Assembly: GCF_015207605.1 (NCBI RefSeq)
Contig: NZ_JADEWO010000013.1
Coordinates: 1 to 64,000 of the forward strand
Origin: Oculatella sp. LEGE 06141
GTDB lineage: Bacteria; Cyanobacteriota; Cyanobacteriia; Elainellales; Elainellaceae
Direction of reading: 5' to 3'
DNA length: 64,000 nt
Shown: positions 31,078 through 38,134 of the stretch, in pieces
Layout: every line of letters starts with the position of its first letter
Position numbering within the stretch: the first letter of the stretch is position 1
Translations under genes and position numbers: made by a program
Notes under the pieces: model-generated
The model's input: the letters and a program-made list of their open reading frames with translations, nothing else
Database searches by the model: none
Told to the model about the DNA's origin: nothing

Positions 31078-31102
31078 GTGCATCAGTGCGAAACTGATGC
31101 AC
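31078..31102. terminator. Hairpin between convergent usp and SRPBCC-like genes
   Basis: A perfect 10-bp stem (GTGCATCAGT / ACTGATGCAC) with a 5-base loop, followed by TTT on the plus strand. Confidence 0.6.
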
Positions 31103-31125
31103 TTTGCGATAACCATGTGCAGGTA

Positions 31126-31515
31126 TTAAAGCGGTTGAGAACGGGTTAGAAACTGCCGTAGATTCAGCAAACTGACCGTTTGCCCCAGATTTAGCGGCAG
31201 CAACGAAACGCCTTCCAGCCGAGATTGCACCCACCCCTCGCCCCAGTACCATTCGTGGAACCCGTCGATTCCCCGATTCATGATCAGGCGTAAACCGTTG
31301 GGTTCGACCATTTCGACATGATGCTGAACGGCTATAGGCCCCAGCCAGCTTGTAAACACAGTACCCACCCGGAGACGTTCGGGAAGTCCGGGGGAAAAGC
31401 GCTGCAGTTGAAGCCATTGCTGAAAATCGCCTGGACACAGCAGACTGTCTCGAATCTTTTGCTCTGGTGCGTCAACCTCGATTCGCAAATGGCTCTGTTG
31501 AAAAGTGCCCAGCAT
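31126..31515 (-). CDS. Conserved hypothetical protein, SRPBCC-like
   Basis: 129 residues from ATG 31513-31515. The pattern (strand-rich, LRIEVDAPEQKIRDSLLCPGDFQQWL near the start, EMVEPNGLRLIMNRGIDGFHEWYWGEGWVQSRLEGVSLLPL in the centre) fits a small START/SRPBCC-type lipid- or cofactor-binding fold, but no diagnostic motif is present. Homologues appear in cyanobacteria as hypothetical proteins, from memory. It is next to the thrC cluster on the same strand. Confidence 0.65.
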   Translation of the reverse strand: MLGTFQQSHLRIEVDAPEQKIRDSLLCPGDFQQWLQLQRFSPGLPERLRVGTVFTSWLGPIAVQHHVEMVEPNGLRLIMNRGIDGFHEWYWGEGWVQSRLEGVSLLPLNLGQTVSLLNLRQFLTRSQPL

Positions 31516-31554
31516 AGTTCGATGAAGTGATACGGTTCACTTCTTCAGTGTAGA

Positions 31555-31830
31555 CTAGCCTCCCGCTACGGCTGGCACAATACTGACTTCATCGCCTTCT
31601 TGCAGAGCAGTATTTTTACCCTCTAGAAAACGAATATCTTCACTATTGACATAAAAATTGATAAAACGGCGCAACTCGCCGCTGTCGTCGCACAAGCGTG
31701 CCTTAATGCCGGGACAGCTCTGCTCCAGAGAATCGAGCAGTTCGTTAATCGTACCGCCATTGCATTCAACAGTGGCCTGGTCGCGGGTAAATTTTTGCAG
31801 CGGGGTTGGAATCAGAACTTTAACAGCCAT
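31555..31830 (-). CDS. MoaD/ThiS-family sulfur carrier, CysO-like
   Basis: 91 residues from ATG 31828-31830 ([11 protein letters not shown]). The ubiquitin-like fold ends in the diglycine (PAVAGG) that is adenylated and thiocarboxylated. The block [20 protein letters not shown] through [11 protein letters not shown] is very close to Mycobacterium tuberculosis CysO (recalled, not searched), closer than to MoaD or ThiS. CysO carries sulfide to the PLP enzyme CysM in an alternative cysteine route. Here it lies 121 bases after threonine synthase on the same strand. Confidence 0.85.
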   Translation of the reverse strand: MAVKVLIPTPLQKFTRDQATVECNGGTINELLDSLEQSCPGIKARLCDDSGELRRFINFYVNSEDIRFLEGKNTALQEGDEVSIVPAVAGG

Positions 31831-31951
31831 GAGAATCTGTAGCGAGTGATGAACGATAGGACTCAGTAACCGAAAACGATAAGGACAAATAGATAGCGGG
31901 GAAGAAGAACCTAACAGGCAGCCGACCACCGCTATCTATTTGCCTGAAACC

Positions 31952-33259
31952 TTAGACAAGAACTTGCTGCCATTCCAGGCGATCGAGGGTTTGCGCCCGT
32001 TCCAATGCCCGCTCGAAGCTGTCTAGCTTGGGTTCGATCGTCAGAGGTTCGCCGATGTAGCCTTGAACCGCTTCCTGAGTTTTCAATCCGTTGCCAGTAA
32101 TATAGGCCACGGTGGTTTCCTCTGGGTCAATTTTGCCTGCTTCTACTAGCTTCTTGAGGACGGCGATCGTGGTTCCGCCTGCCGTTTCCGTGAAGATGCC
32201 TTCAGTTTCGGCCAACAGTTTCATGCCCTCGATGATTTCCGCATCCGTGACCGATTCAATATTTCCGTTCGTTTTCCTGGCAATATCAACGGCATAAATT
32301 CCATCGGCTGGGTTGCCAATGGCGATCGACTTGGCGATCGTATTGGGCTTAACGGGGGTGATAAAGTCGCGCCCTTCACGGAACGCTTGAGCAATAGGAG
32401 AACAGCCTTCAGCCTGAGCGCCACTAAAACGGACGGTTTTGTCTTCGACCAGCCCAACCTTAATAAATTCCTGAAAGCCTTTGTGAATTTTGGAGAACAG
32501 CGACCCAGACGCCAGGGGAGCCACAATGTGATCGGGTAACTGCCAGCCGAGCTGTTCCGCAACCTCATATCCCAACGTTTTTGAGCCTTCGGAATAGTAA
32601 GGGCGCAGGTTGATATTGACAAAGCCCCACCCATGCGTGTTTGCCACTTCCGAACAGAGGCGGTTGACCTGGTCATAGTTGCCCTGAACCGCCATGACGG
32701 TAGGCCCGTAAATCAGCGTTCCTAATATCTTGCCTGCTTCTAGATCCGCAGGAATAAACACGCAGCACTCTAAACCAGCATGAGCGGCGATCGCGGCGGT
32801 TGAGTTGGCCAGGTTTCCGGTGCTGGCACAGGACACGGTTGAAAACCCTAACTCGCGCGCGCGCGTCAACGCTACCGAAACCACCCGATCCTTAAAACTA
32901 AGGGTGGGCATGTTGACCGCATCATTTTTGATGTAAAGCCGCTTGAGACCCAGGCGACGAGCCAGGCGGTTAGTTTGCACCAGCGGAGTCATACCCGTTC
33001 CTACATCGATCGGGTTATTGGTTTGAACAGGCAGAAACGGACGATAGCGCCAGATTGAGTTGGGGCCAGCCTGAATCGTCTCGCGAGTTACAGTGCGGCT
33101 GAGGGCGCTGTAGTCGTAAGCCACTTCAAGGGGGCCAAAACAAAATTCGCAAACATGCAGCGCTTTTGCTTCATAGTCTGCACCGCACTCTTTACACTTC
33201 AATCCGGTAAAGGTTGCCGCCGATTGGGTTGGGGTTGTCGCTTGGGTCGCCTGGGTCAT
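31952..33259 (-). CDS. thrC: Threonine synthase
   Basis: 435 residues. A zinc-ribbon-like N-terminus (CKECGADYEAKALHVCEFC) precedes the PLP fold. Lys123 in TLSFKDRV is the Schiff-base lysine, and the phosphate-binding and substrate regions include SCASTGNLANSTAAIAAHAG. The enzyme converts O-phosphohomoserine to threonine. The gene is flanked by a CysO-like and a MoaD-like sulfur-carrier gene on the same strand. Confidence 0.95.
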   Translation of the reverse strand: MTQATQATTPTQSAATFTGLKCKECGADYEAKALHVCEFCFGPLEVAYDYSALSRTVTRETIQAGPNSIWRYRPFLPVQTNNPIDVGTGMTPLVQTNRLARRLGLKRLYIKNDAVNMPTLSFKDRVVSVALTRARELGFSTVSCASTGNLANSTAAIAAHAGLECCVFIPADLEAGKILGTLIYGPTVMAVQGNYDQVNRLCSEVANTHGWGFVNINLRPYYSEGSKTLGYEVAEQLGWQLPDHIVAPLASGSLFSKIHKGFQEFIKVGLVEDKTVRFSGAQAEGCSPIAQAFREGRDFITPVKPNTIAKSIAIGNPADGIYAVDIARKTNGNIESVTDAEIIEGMKLLAETEGIFTETAGGTTIAVLKKLVEAGKIDPEETTVAYITGNGLKTQEAVQGYIGEPLTIEPKLDSFERALERAQTLDRLEWQQVLV

Positions 33260-33371
33260 GGGTGAAGTCTCTCAACAGCAGTTCAACGAGTAAAAATTAG
33301 TTCAGATACAAAATTTGGAATGGTTTTTCCTAACTGTTGAGGAATAGTAGCACGGGCGACAAAACCCGGTC

Positions 33372-33404
33372 AAACATACCCGACAAAAATTGTCGGGTAT
33401 GTTT
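33372..33404 (-). terminator. Strong hairpin between moaD-like gene and thrC
   Basis: Arms 33372-33386 and 33390-33404 form a perfect 15-bp stem with a 3-base loop. T-runs are short (three on the minus strand, five on the plus). It probably ends the moaD-like transcript or regulates thrC as a leader hairpin. Confidence 0.65.
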
Positions 33405-33524
33405 TTGGTCGCTTTAACCAACGTTCAATCCGGCGACAGAACTAATCTATAAATCTCTATAGAGGTGTGGAGCCAATGTTCAGCAAAGAGGTGTTTCGAA
33501 TGCCGCCTCCATTTCTACTGATGC

Positions 33525-33785
33525 TTAGCCGCCGCTGACGGGCGGAATTAAAACCACTTCATCTCCTGACTGAAGCACAGCATCCGGTTCAACAAACTGG
33601 AGGTTAATGCCGAAGCGAGTCACGTCGCGCCATTGTTCGAGTTCGGGGTGATCTGCCAGGAGGCGATCGCGCACATCGCTAACGGCACTGCCACGGGGCA
33701 AATCTAGAACCAGTTCTGGCACGCCATACGCTTCTTGATATGCTGCGAATAGTTTGACTGTGACTGTGACTGTCGGATCGGACAT
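33525..33785 (-). CDS. moaD: MoaD/ThiS-family sulfur carrier
   Basis: 86 residues from ATG 33783-33785 (MSDPTVTVTVKLFAAYQEAYG), ending in the diglycine VLIPPVSGG. The KLFAAYQEAYG start and SAVSDVRDRLLADHPEL fit MoaD, the small subunit of molybdopterin synthase, which hands sulfur from its C-terminal thiocarboxylate to precursor Z. No moaE or moeB is adjacent, so a role with thrC or another sulfur acceptor remains possible. Confidence 0.8.
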   Translation of the reverse strand: MSDPTVTVTVKLFAAYQEAYGVPELVLDLPRGSAVSDVRDRLLADHPELEQWRDVTRFGINLQFVEPDAVLQSGDEVVLIPPVSGG

Positions 33786-33990
33786 GGAATGCCATCTCAC
33801 TGGATATAAATGCCGCATCGAGCAGAATACGGCCTGCTGGCAAAAATTGGGTCACTTGCCAAGACGTTGTGCTGGAGAACCCAGTTACTATAAACATACA
33901 GGGAGTCTAACCCTGGCTCACGCCTAACTCGTCCCAGGCCATCGGGCGATGTGAGTTGCTGTCAAACCAATGTGAGGACTTACTTCAACA

Positions 33991-34830
33991 ATGGCAGAAG
34001 AAGACGCAAAAAATCCCAAGGGCGAAGAAGCTAGCGCTCCCGATGCGGCTTCGGACAAAGCTGAGAATTTAGCTGGACAACCGAGTGATGATCCGGCTGA
34101 AAGCGATCGCGCCAATCAGGTTGCCAATCCAACTGCCGGGGAAGCTGGCACTCCTGACGTTGCTCAGGCACACGCTAGCCGTACCGATGAGCCTGTTGCC
34201 ACGGATCTTCCCTCTGCTGGTAAGCCTGATGCAGAACCCACCGGCCCAGAACAAGAGCCTAAAGCCGGATCGGCAAAGCTAGACAAACCCGCCCCTGAAC
34301 CTGAGGCTAATAAACCGGATTCTGAAGAAAAGGCTAAACCCGCCGCCGCCAGGGCAGATAAGCCACCCAGGGAAAAAGCGGCTGCAAAAGCATCTGGGGA
34401 TGGGGATTCTCCGCCAGCCAGAGCCGCAAAGAAAGAAAAGCCTCCGGCTGTAGAAGACAAACCCTTCCCTGAATTCATCACGCAAGAGTACCTTCCCAAC
34501 TTGCAGAAGATGTTGGCAAAGCAGGGAATAGAGGGAGTAGACCTCAAATTTGAGAAGCAAAAATTGCCGATTCGGGGTGTGGACGACACAGACTGCTGGC
34601 AGGTCATTGGCAAACTGCGTGCGGACAAGCACCTGTTCATCATTGGTTTCATGAAAGAGGATATCAGCGGCCCTAAGTTCTTCTGTGCCGCCGATTATGG
34701 AGCAAAACCAAGCATTCTGGAATCGTTCATGATTGACGAACGACGGGTAACGCTTGATTTACTGTTGCTCTACACGATTCAGCGTCTTAACGGCCAAAAG
34801 TGGCTGAACACGGCTGTTTCTCGTAATTGA
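33991..34830 (+). CDS. DUF2996 protein with long disordered N-terminus
   Basis: 279 residues from ATG 33991. The first ~150 residues are Ala/Pro/Glu/Lys/Asp-rich with repeated KPD/EPEA-like units, almost certainly disordered. The C-terminal ~125 residues (FPEFITQEYLPNLQKMLAKQGI through LNGQKWLNTAVSRN) form the conserved DUF2996 domain of cyanobacteria and plastids, function unknown. The N-terminal extension seems longer than in the homologues I recall. It ends at a strong terminator. Confidence 0.85.
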   Translation: MAEEDAKNPKGEEASAPDAASDKAENLAGQPSDDPAESDRANQVANPTAGEAGTPDVAQAHASRTDEPVATDLPSAGKPDAEPTGPEQEPKAGSAKLDKPAPEPEANKPDSEEKAKPAAARADKPPREKAAAKASGDGDSPPARAAKKEKPPAVEDKPFPEFITQEYLPNLQKMLAKQGIEGVDLKFEKQKLPIRGVDDTDCWQVIGKLRADKHLFIIGFMKEDISGPKFFCAADYGAKPSILESFMIDERRVTLDLLLLYTIQRLNGQKWLNTAVSRN

Positions 34831-34843
34831 AGTAGAAGGTTGG

Positions 34844-34886
34844 GAGCGCTAAGGCTAGCTTGTATAGTCAGCCTTAGCGCTCTTTT
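34844..34886 (+). terminator. Rho-independent terminator of the DUF2996 gene
   Basis: A perfect 13-bp stem (34844-34856 with 34870-34882) followed by TTTT, 13 bases after the stop. It separates this gene from the convergent M56 protease gene. Confidence 0.8.
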
Positions 34887-34889
34887 GGC

Positions 34890-35732
34890 CTAAGCATGTA
34901 GGCAAATGGTGAGTAGTGGCAGCAGTGAAACGAATAGCCACAGCCACAGTGCTGGAGTGGTGGTTGAGGAGGCTGGAGATGCTGTGAGTAAGGCATCAAT
35001 CCGTTCCTCCAGACGACTGGTGGCTGCCATACTGCCAAAGGCAGCGCTGTAGATTGGCTCATCAAGCAAGGGCGATCGCACTACGAGCAGCAGGGACTCG
35101 GCTAGCAACAGCGAATCGACCCGCTGTGCCGCCCAACGGTCTGCGCGCAGTTCTCGCAGCAGCAGTAATTCTTGCCAGAGGACTTCTGTATGGGGCAACC
35201 AGGCTGTGAATTGACGCAGCCAGCCCAGCCAGAAAAACCAGAAGGTATCCCGGTAATAGACATGTGCCTGTTCGTGGGTGAGAACAGCGTGAAGCTGATC
35301 CGGTGATAGCGTTTGTAATAATCCACGGCTCACCACTAACTGGGGCTGCCAAAAGCCAACTTGCCCTGCGAAAAGAGCGGTGGTGTTTAACGTGCGCCCG
35401 CGTTGGTTGTTCAAATGCGCGAGTGGATAGGTTTGAATACGCTGAAGCGATCGCCAACCCTGCCATGCGAGATATAACCCCAATCCTGCTGCAACTCCCA
35501 GAAACCCAAGGGCGATGGAATACCCAATCCAACCCACTGGGAGTCCTAGCATGGTGCCTTGCGTTCCCATACAAAGAACGGCTATGGCAGTCATCAACAC
35601 CAACAGCGGCGGCAGCAGAAACAGCCCCAGGGTGCGTTGCCAGCGATCGCCCCAGTTTCCGGGGGAGCGCTGCCAGAATCGCAAACTCCAGGCCAAACCT
35701 AAGGAAAACACGATTAAGCTGAAATGCATCAC
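34890..35732 (-). CDS. petP: M56-family membrane metalloprotease, PetP/BlaR1-like
   Basis: 280 residues from ATG 35730-35732, overlapping the end of the BlaI gene by 4 bases. The HExxH zinc site is HEQAH at residues 153-157, with a likely third ligand Glu194 (LLRELRADRW). Hydrophobic helices lie near residues 3-20, 35-55, 65-90 and 258-278. There is no penicillin-binding sensor domain, so it is not a beta-lactam receptor. In Synechocystis the corresponding PetP protease responds to copper and removes the regulator PetR. The symbol rests on the pairing with the BlaI gene and the adjacent petJ. Confidence 0.85.
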   Translation of the reverse strand: MMHFSLIVFSLGLAWSLRFWQRSPGNWGDRWQRTLGLFLLPPLLVLMTAIAVLCMGTQGTMLGLPVGWIGYSIALGFLGVAAGLGLYLAWQGWRSLQRIQTYPLAHLNNQRGRTLNTTALFAGQVGFWQPQLVVSRGLLQTLSPDQLHAVLTHEQAHVYYRDTFWFFWLGWLRQFTAWLPHTEVLWQELLLLRELRADRWAAQRVDSLLLAESLLLVVRSPLLDEPIYSAAFGSMAATSRLEERIDALLTASPASSTTTPALWLWLFVSLLPLLTICLHA

Positions 35733-36148
35733 TGCTCCTCCCTTGCTTTACGGGCTGCCTTCAGGCGCTGGGCGATCGCCTCTAGCTGGTCAACGCTAGC
35801 GCCATCTAAACTGTCTGCAAACGCAGCAACAACATCAGGATTGCCAACTGCTAAAAACTGCTGAAGCTGGTTATGAGCCTTCAAGATTTTGGCTTCAGCC
35901 CGAGAAACAAGAGGATGCCAAACAAAGGCTCTATCCTGGCGATCGCAGGTGAGCCACCCTTTGTCGGTGAGCCGTCTTAACACCGTCATCACAGATGGAT
36001 AGGCCAGTTCGCGGTTAGGGTCAGCCAGAATTCGATCGTGAATATCTTTGGCTGTTGCAGACTTCAATTCCCAAATGATACTGAGGATTTCTGCCTCTAG
36101 CGGTCCAAGCGACAAATGTTTAGGGCGGTGGTCTGGTAAGGGGGACAT
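35729..36148 (-). CDS. petR: BlaI/MecI-family transcriptional regulator, PetR-like
   Basis: 139 residues. The winged-helix domain is LSLGPLEAEILSIIWELKSATAKDIHDRI and PSVMTVLRRLTDKGWL, followed by a C-terminal dimerisation helix region that is the usual cleavage site in BlaI proteins. It forms an operon with the M56 protease (ATGA overlap) and is divergent from petJ across 146 bases. In Synechocystis PetR switches between plastocyanin and cytochrome c6: it represses petE and activates petJ without copper and is degraded through PetP with copper (recalled from published work). Here its likely main target is petJ next door. Confidence 0.86.
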   Translation of the reverse strand: MSPLPDHRPKHLSLGPLEAEILSIIWELKSATAKDIHDRILADPNRELAYPSVMTVLRRLTDKGWLTCDRQDRAFVWHPLVSRAEAKILKAHNQLQQFLAVGNPDVVAAFADSLDGASVDQLEAIAQRLKAARKAREEQ

Positions 36149-36221
36149 GACCAGGTGATACGAATAGGATTTCTCCTCAGCTTACTGCCAATTGCAAAGT
36201 CTGTCGTAATCTGAAATGTTT

Positions 36222-36296
36222 GACGCAGCGTCTTTTGACAGGGTTCATCCGGTTCCGCAGGATGAATAGGGCTATGTCTTGAGGAGACGCTGCGTT
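36222..36296. promoter_or_regulatory. Paired palindromic motif between petR-like gene and petJ (candidate operators)
   Basis: GACGCAGCGTC (36222-36232) is a perfect 11-base palindrome with one central base. GACGCTGCGTT (36286-36296) is the same motif with one change and overlaps the petJ start. ACGCAGCGTCT and AGACGCTGCGT also form an exact 11-base inverted repeat with 51 bases between, which could fold as a stem. This is not the TACA/TGTA operator of classic BlaI proteins. Confidence 0.55.
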
Positions 36297-36627
36297 GAAT
36301 AAGATTCTTTTTGGCATCGTTCTGACGATTGCCATGATTATGTTGATGCTTCCTCCTGTGGCGATCGCTGCCGATTTAGGAAACGGTGCCAGGGTGTTTA
36401 CCAACAACTGTGCTTCCTGCCACATGGGCGGCGGTAATGTGGTCAATCGCGCTAAGACCCTTAAACAAGAAGCATTGGAACAGTACGGGATGGCGTCTGA
36501 AGACGCGATTAAAACCCAGGTAACGCAGGGCAAAAACGCGATGCCTGCCTTCAAGGGACGCTTGAGCGCACAGCAAATAGAGGATGTCGCAGCTTATGTT
36601 TTTGATCAGTCGGCAAAAGGCTGGTAG
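36295..36627 (+). CDS. petJ: Cytochrome c6 (soluble electron carrier)
   Basis: 110 residues from TTG 36295, supported by GAGGAG 8 bases upstream; the next in-frame ATG would remove most of the signal peptide. The signal ends VAIA (residue 25), and the mature protein starts ADLGNGARVF. Heme attaches at Cys39-Ala-Ser-Cys42-His43, and the axial methionine is Met83 (NAMPAFKG). It shuttles electrons from cytochrome b6f to photosystem I in the thylakoid lumen and replaces plastocyanin when copper is scarce. The next gene starts 44 bases before its stop. Confidence 0.95.
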   Translation: MNKILFGIVLTIAMIMLMLPPVAIAADLGNGARVFTNNCASCHMGGGNVVNRAKTLKQEALEQYGMASEDAIKTQVTQGKNAMPAFKGRLSAQQIEDVAAYVFDQSAKGW

Positions 36628-37525
36628 TTGGGTTGTTGGACTCTGGATCATAGCCGTGGTGCTGCTAGGGCTAATGGTAGCTCCTGTTCGGGCTGAAGGA
36701 TACGCCACGGCTCTGGTGGATGGTCGGCAGTTGTTTCACTCTGGCGTGGAGGCCTATCAACGTGGAGACTATGATGCCGCAGTAGACCGCTTTACCCAGA
36801 CTATTCAGCACGGTTCTGAACTCGCTGCTGCGTATCACAATCGGTGTTTGGCTCATTTGCAGTTGAATCAGTATTCATCTGCTGTTTTAGATTGCACCCA
36901 GTCGTTGCAGCTTGATCCGCACCAGCCAGAAGCCTATCTCGATCGCGGTTTAGCGCACTACCGCTCAAGCAACTATCCTGCCGCGATCGCCGATTACAAT
37001 CAGATGCTTCAGCACCAGCCGTACGACTATCGAGCCTACTACAATCGCGGTTTAGCACAGTTTGCCCAGGGCAACGTAGAGCAAGCGATCGCCGATTACA
37101 CTCTGTCGATGCACCACAGCCCTCTGTTGCCTGATGCCCAACTGGCTGACATTTACAGCGATCGCGGCGTAGCGTATTTAACGCTAGGGGCTAACCGCAA
37201 CGCGATTTTAGACTTTGACCGAGCCATTGCCTTTGACCAGACCAATGGCAGAGCCTATTACAACCGTGCCTGTGCCTGCCATCAGGCGGGGGATCTGGCG
37301 GCGGCATTGCAAGACTTTACCCAGGTTCTACAACTGAATCCAAACCATGCTCAGGCTCATTTCAGTCGCGGCATGATTCAGCAGCAGCTTGGAAACCAAC
37401 GGGCGGCGATCGCCGATTTGCAGCAGGCCGCCGATTGTTTTTGTGAACAGGGAGCGATGGCTGCCTATCACCAAATGCTGAGCTTGATTCAGCAAATTGA
37501 AACGGCCTATTCCGCGATCGGATAA
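36584..37525 (+). CDS. Exported TPR-repeat protein
   Basis: 313 residues from ATG 36584; ATG 36596 is an alternative. It overlaps petJ by 44 bases in another frame, so the two are likely translated from one message. An N-terminal hydrophobic segment (WVVGLWIIAVVLLGLMVAPVRA) is a signal or anchor. About six tetratricopeptide repeats follow (VEAYQRGDYDAAVDRFTQTI, YLDRGLAHYRSSNYPAAIADYNQ and similar). TPRs mediate assembly contacts; a role in cytochrome c6 or metal-protein biogenesis is inference only. Confidence 0.85.
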   Translation: MSQLMFLISRQKAGSWVVGLWIIAVVLLGLMVAPVRAEGYATALVDGRQLFHSGVEAYQRGDYDAAVDRFTQTIQHGSELAAAYHNRCLAHLQLNQYSSAVLDCTQSLQLDPHQPEAYLDRGLAHYRSSNYPAAIADYNQMLQHQPYDYRAYYNRGLAQFAQGNVEQAIADYTLSMHHSPLLPDAQLADIYSDRGVAYLTLGANRNAILDFDRAIAFDQTNGRAYYNRACACHQAGDLAAALQDFTQVLQLNPNHAQAHFSRGMIQQQLGNQRAAIADLQQAADCFCEQGAMAAYHQMLSLIQQIETAYSAIG

Positions 37526-37572
37526 CCCGTCGTAACGCGATTGAGAAAGTCATTGAATCTTAAACCTAACGT

Positions 37573-38112
37573 ATGAATCGGAAACTGTTAGTCATGGCGG
37601 CAGTCTTTGCTACTCTCACAGCCCTGGGCGTGCATAAAGGGGTGGGTTGGAGCCGAACGGGGCAACTGAATCTGCTGCTGGCGCATGAAACCCCTGGTTC
37701 TCCTGAGCATGGTGCTGAACACCACCACCCTGGCTCGACAACTGATGCCGAACACCACCACAGCGCGATCGAAATTCCTGCTGGTCAACCCTTACCCACC
37801 GTCGATTTGACGGTTCATCCCGATCCGATGCGCGGTTGGAATTTGGAAGTTCAAGTCGCTAATTTTGAATTTGCGCCAGAGGAATTGGGGCAAGCCAGCC
37901 GTCCCACTGCCGGACATGCCCATCTTTATATCAACGGCGAGAAAATCACTCGGCTCTATGGCACCTGGTATTATCTAGACGGTTTGGCACCGGGTAGACA
38001 CAACGTTACGGTTAGCCTCAATACCAATGGACATGAAGCATTGGCTCATAACGGAGTGCCAATTGAAGATAGCGAAATTCTAGAAGTGGCGGTAAACGAT
38101 ACGCTGAAGTGA
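37573..38112 (+). CDS. His-rich exported protein of putative copper/metal operon
   Basis: 179 residues from ATG 37573. A hydrophobic N-terminus (LLVMAAVFATLTALG) is followed by a His-rich linker (HETPGSPEHGAEHHHPG, DAEHHHS). The C-terminal domain (about 75-179) has AGHAHLYINGEKITRLYGTWYYL, GRHNVTVSLN and NGHEALAHNG, with paired His at 115/117 and 154/159. The pattern resembles periplasmic metal-handling domains, but I know no named family with confidence. It lies 47 bases after the TPR gene and 22 before the transporter-reductase gene, in one apparent operon. Confidence 0.8.
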   Translation: MNRKLLVMAAVFATLTALGVHKGVGWSRTGQLNLLLAHETPGSPEHGAEHHHPGSTTDAEHHHSAIEIPAGQPLPTVDLTVHPDPMRGWNLEVQVANFEFAPEELGQASRPTAGHAHLYINGEKITRLYGTWYYLDGLAPGRHNVTVSLNTNGHEALAHNGVPIEDSEILEVAVNDTLK

Positions 38113-38134
38113 TGGGTTGTAGTTTGAAGTCGCC

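Noticed and set aside
34890-36148. BlaI/BlaR1 pair as a beta-lactam resistance system
   Set aside because: The M56 protein lacks a penicillin-binding sensor domain, no beta-lactamase gene is near, and petJ is adjacent, so the PetR/PetP reading fits better.
37700-37770. His-rich stretch as a low-complexity artefact
   Set aside because: It sits in a conserved-looking exported protein in an operon and has varied codons (CAC/CAT), so it is treated as real.
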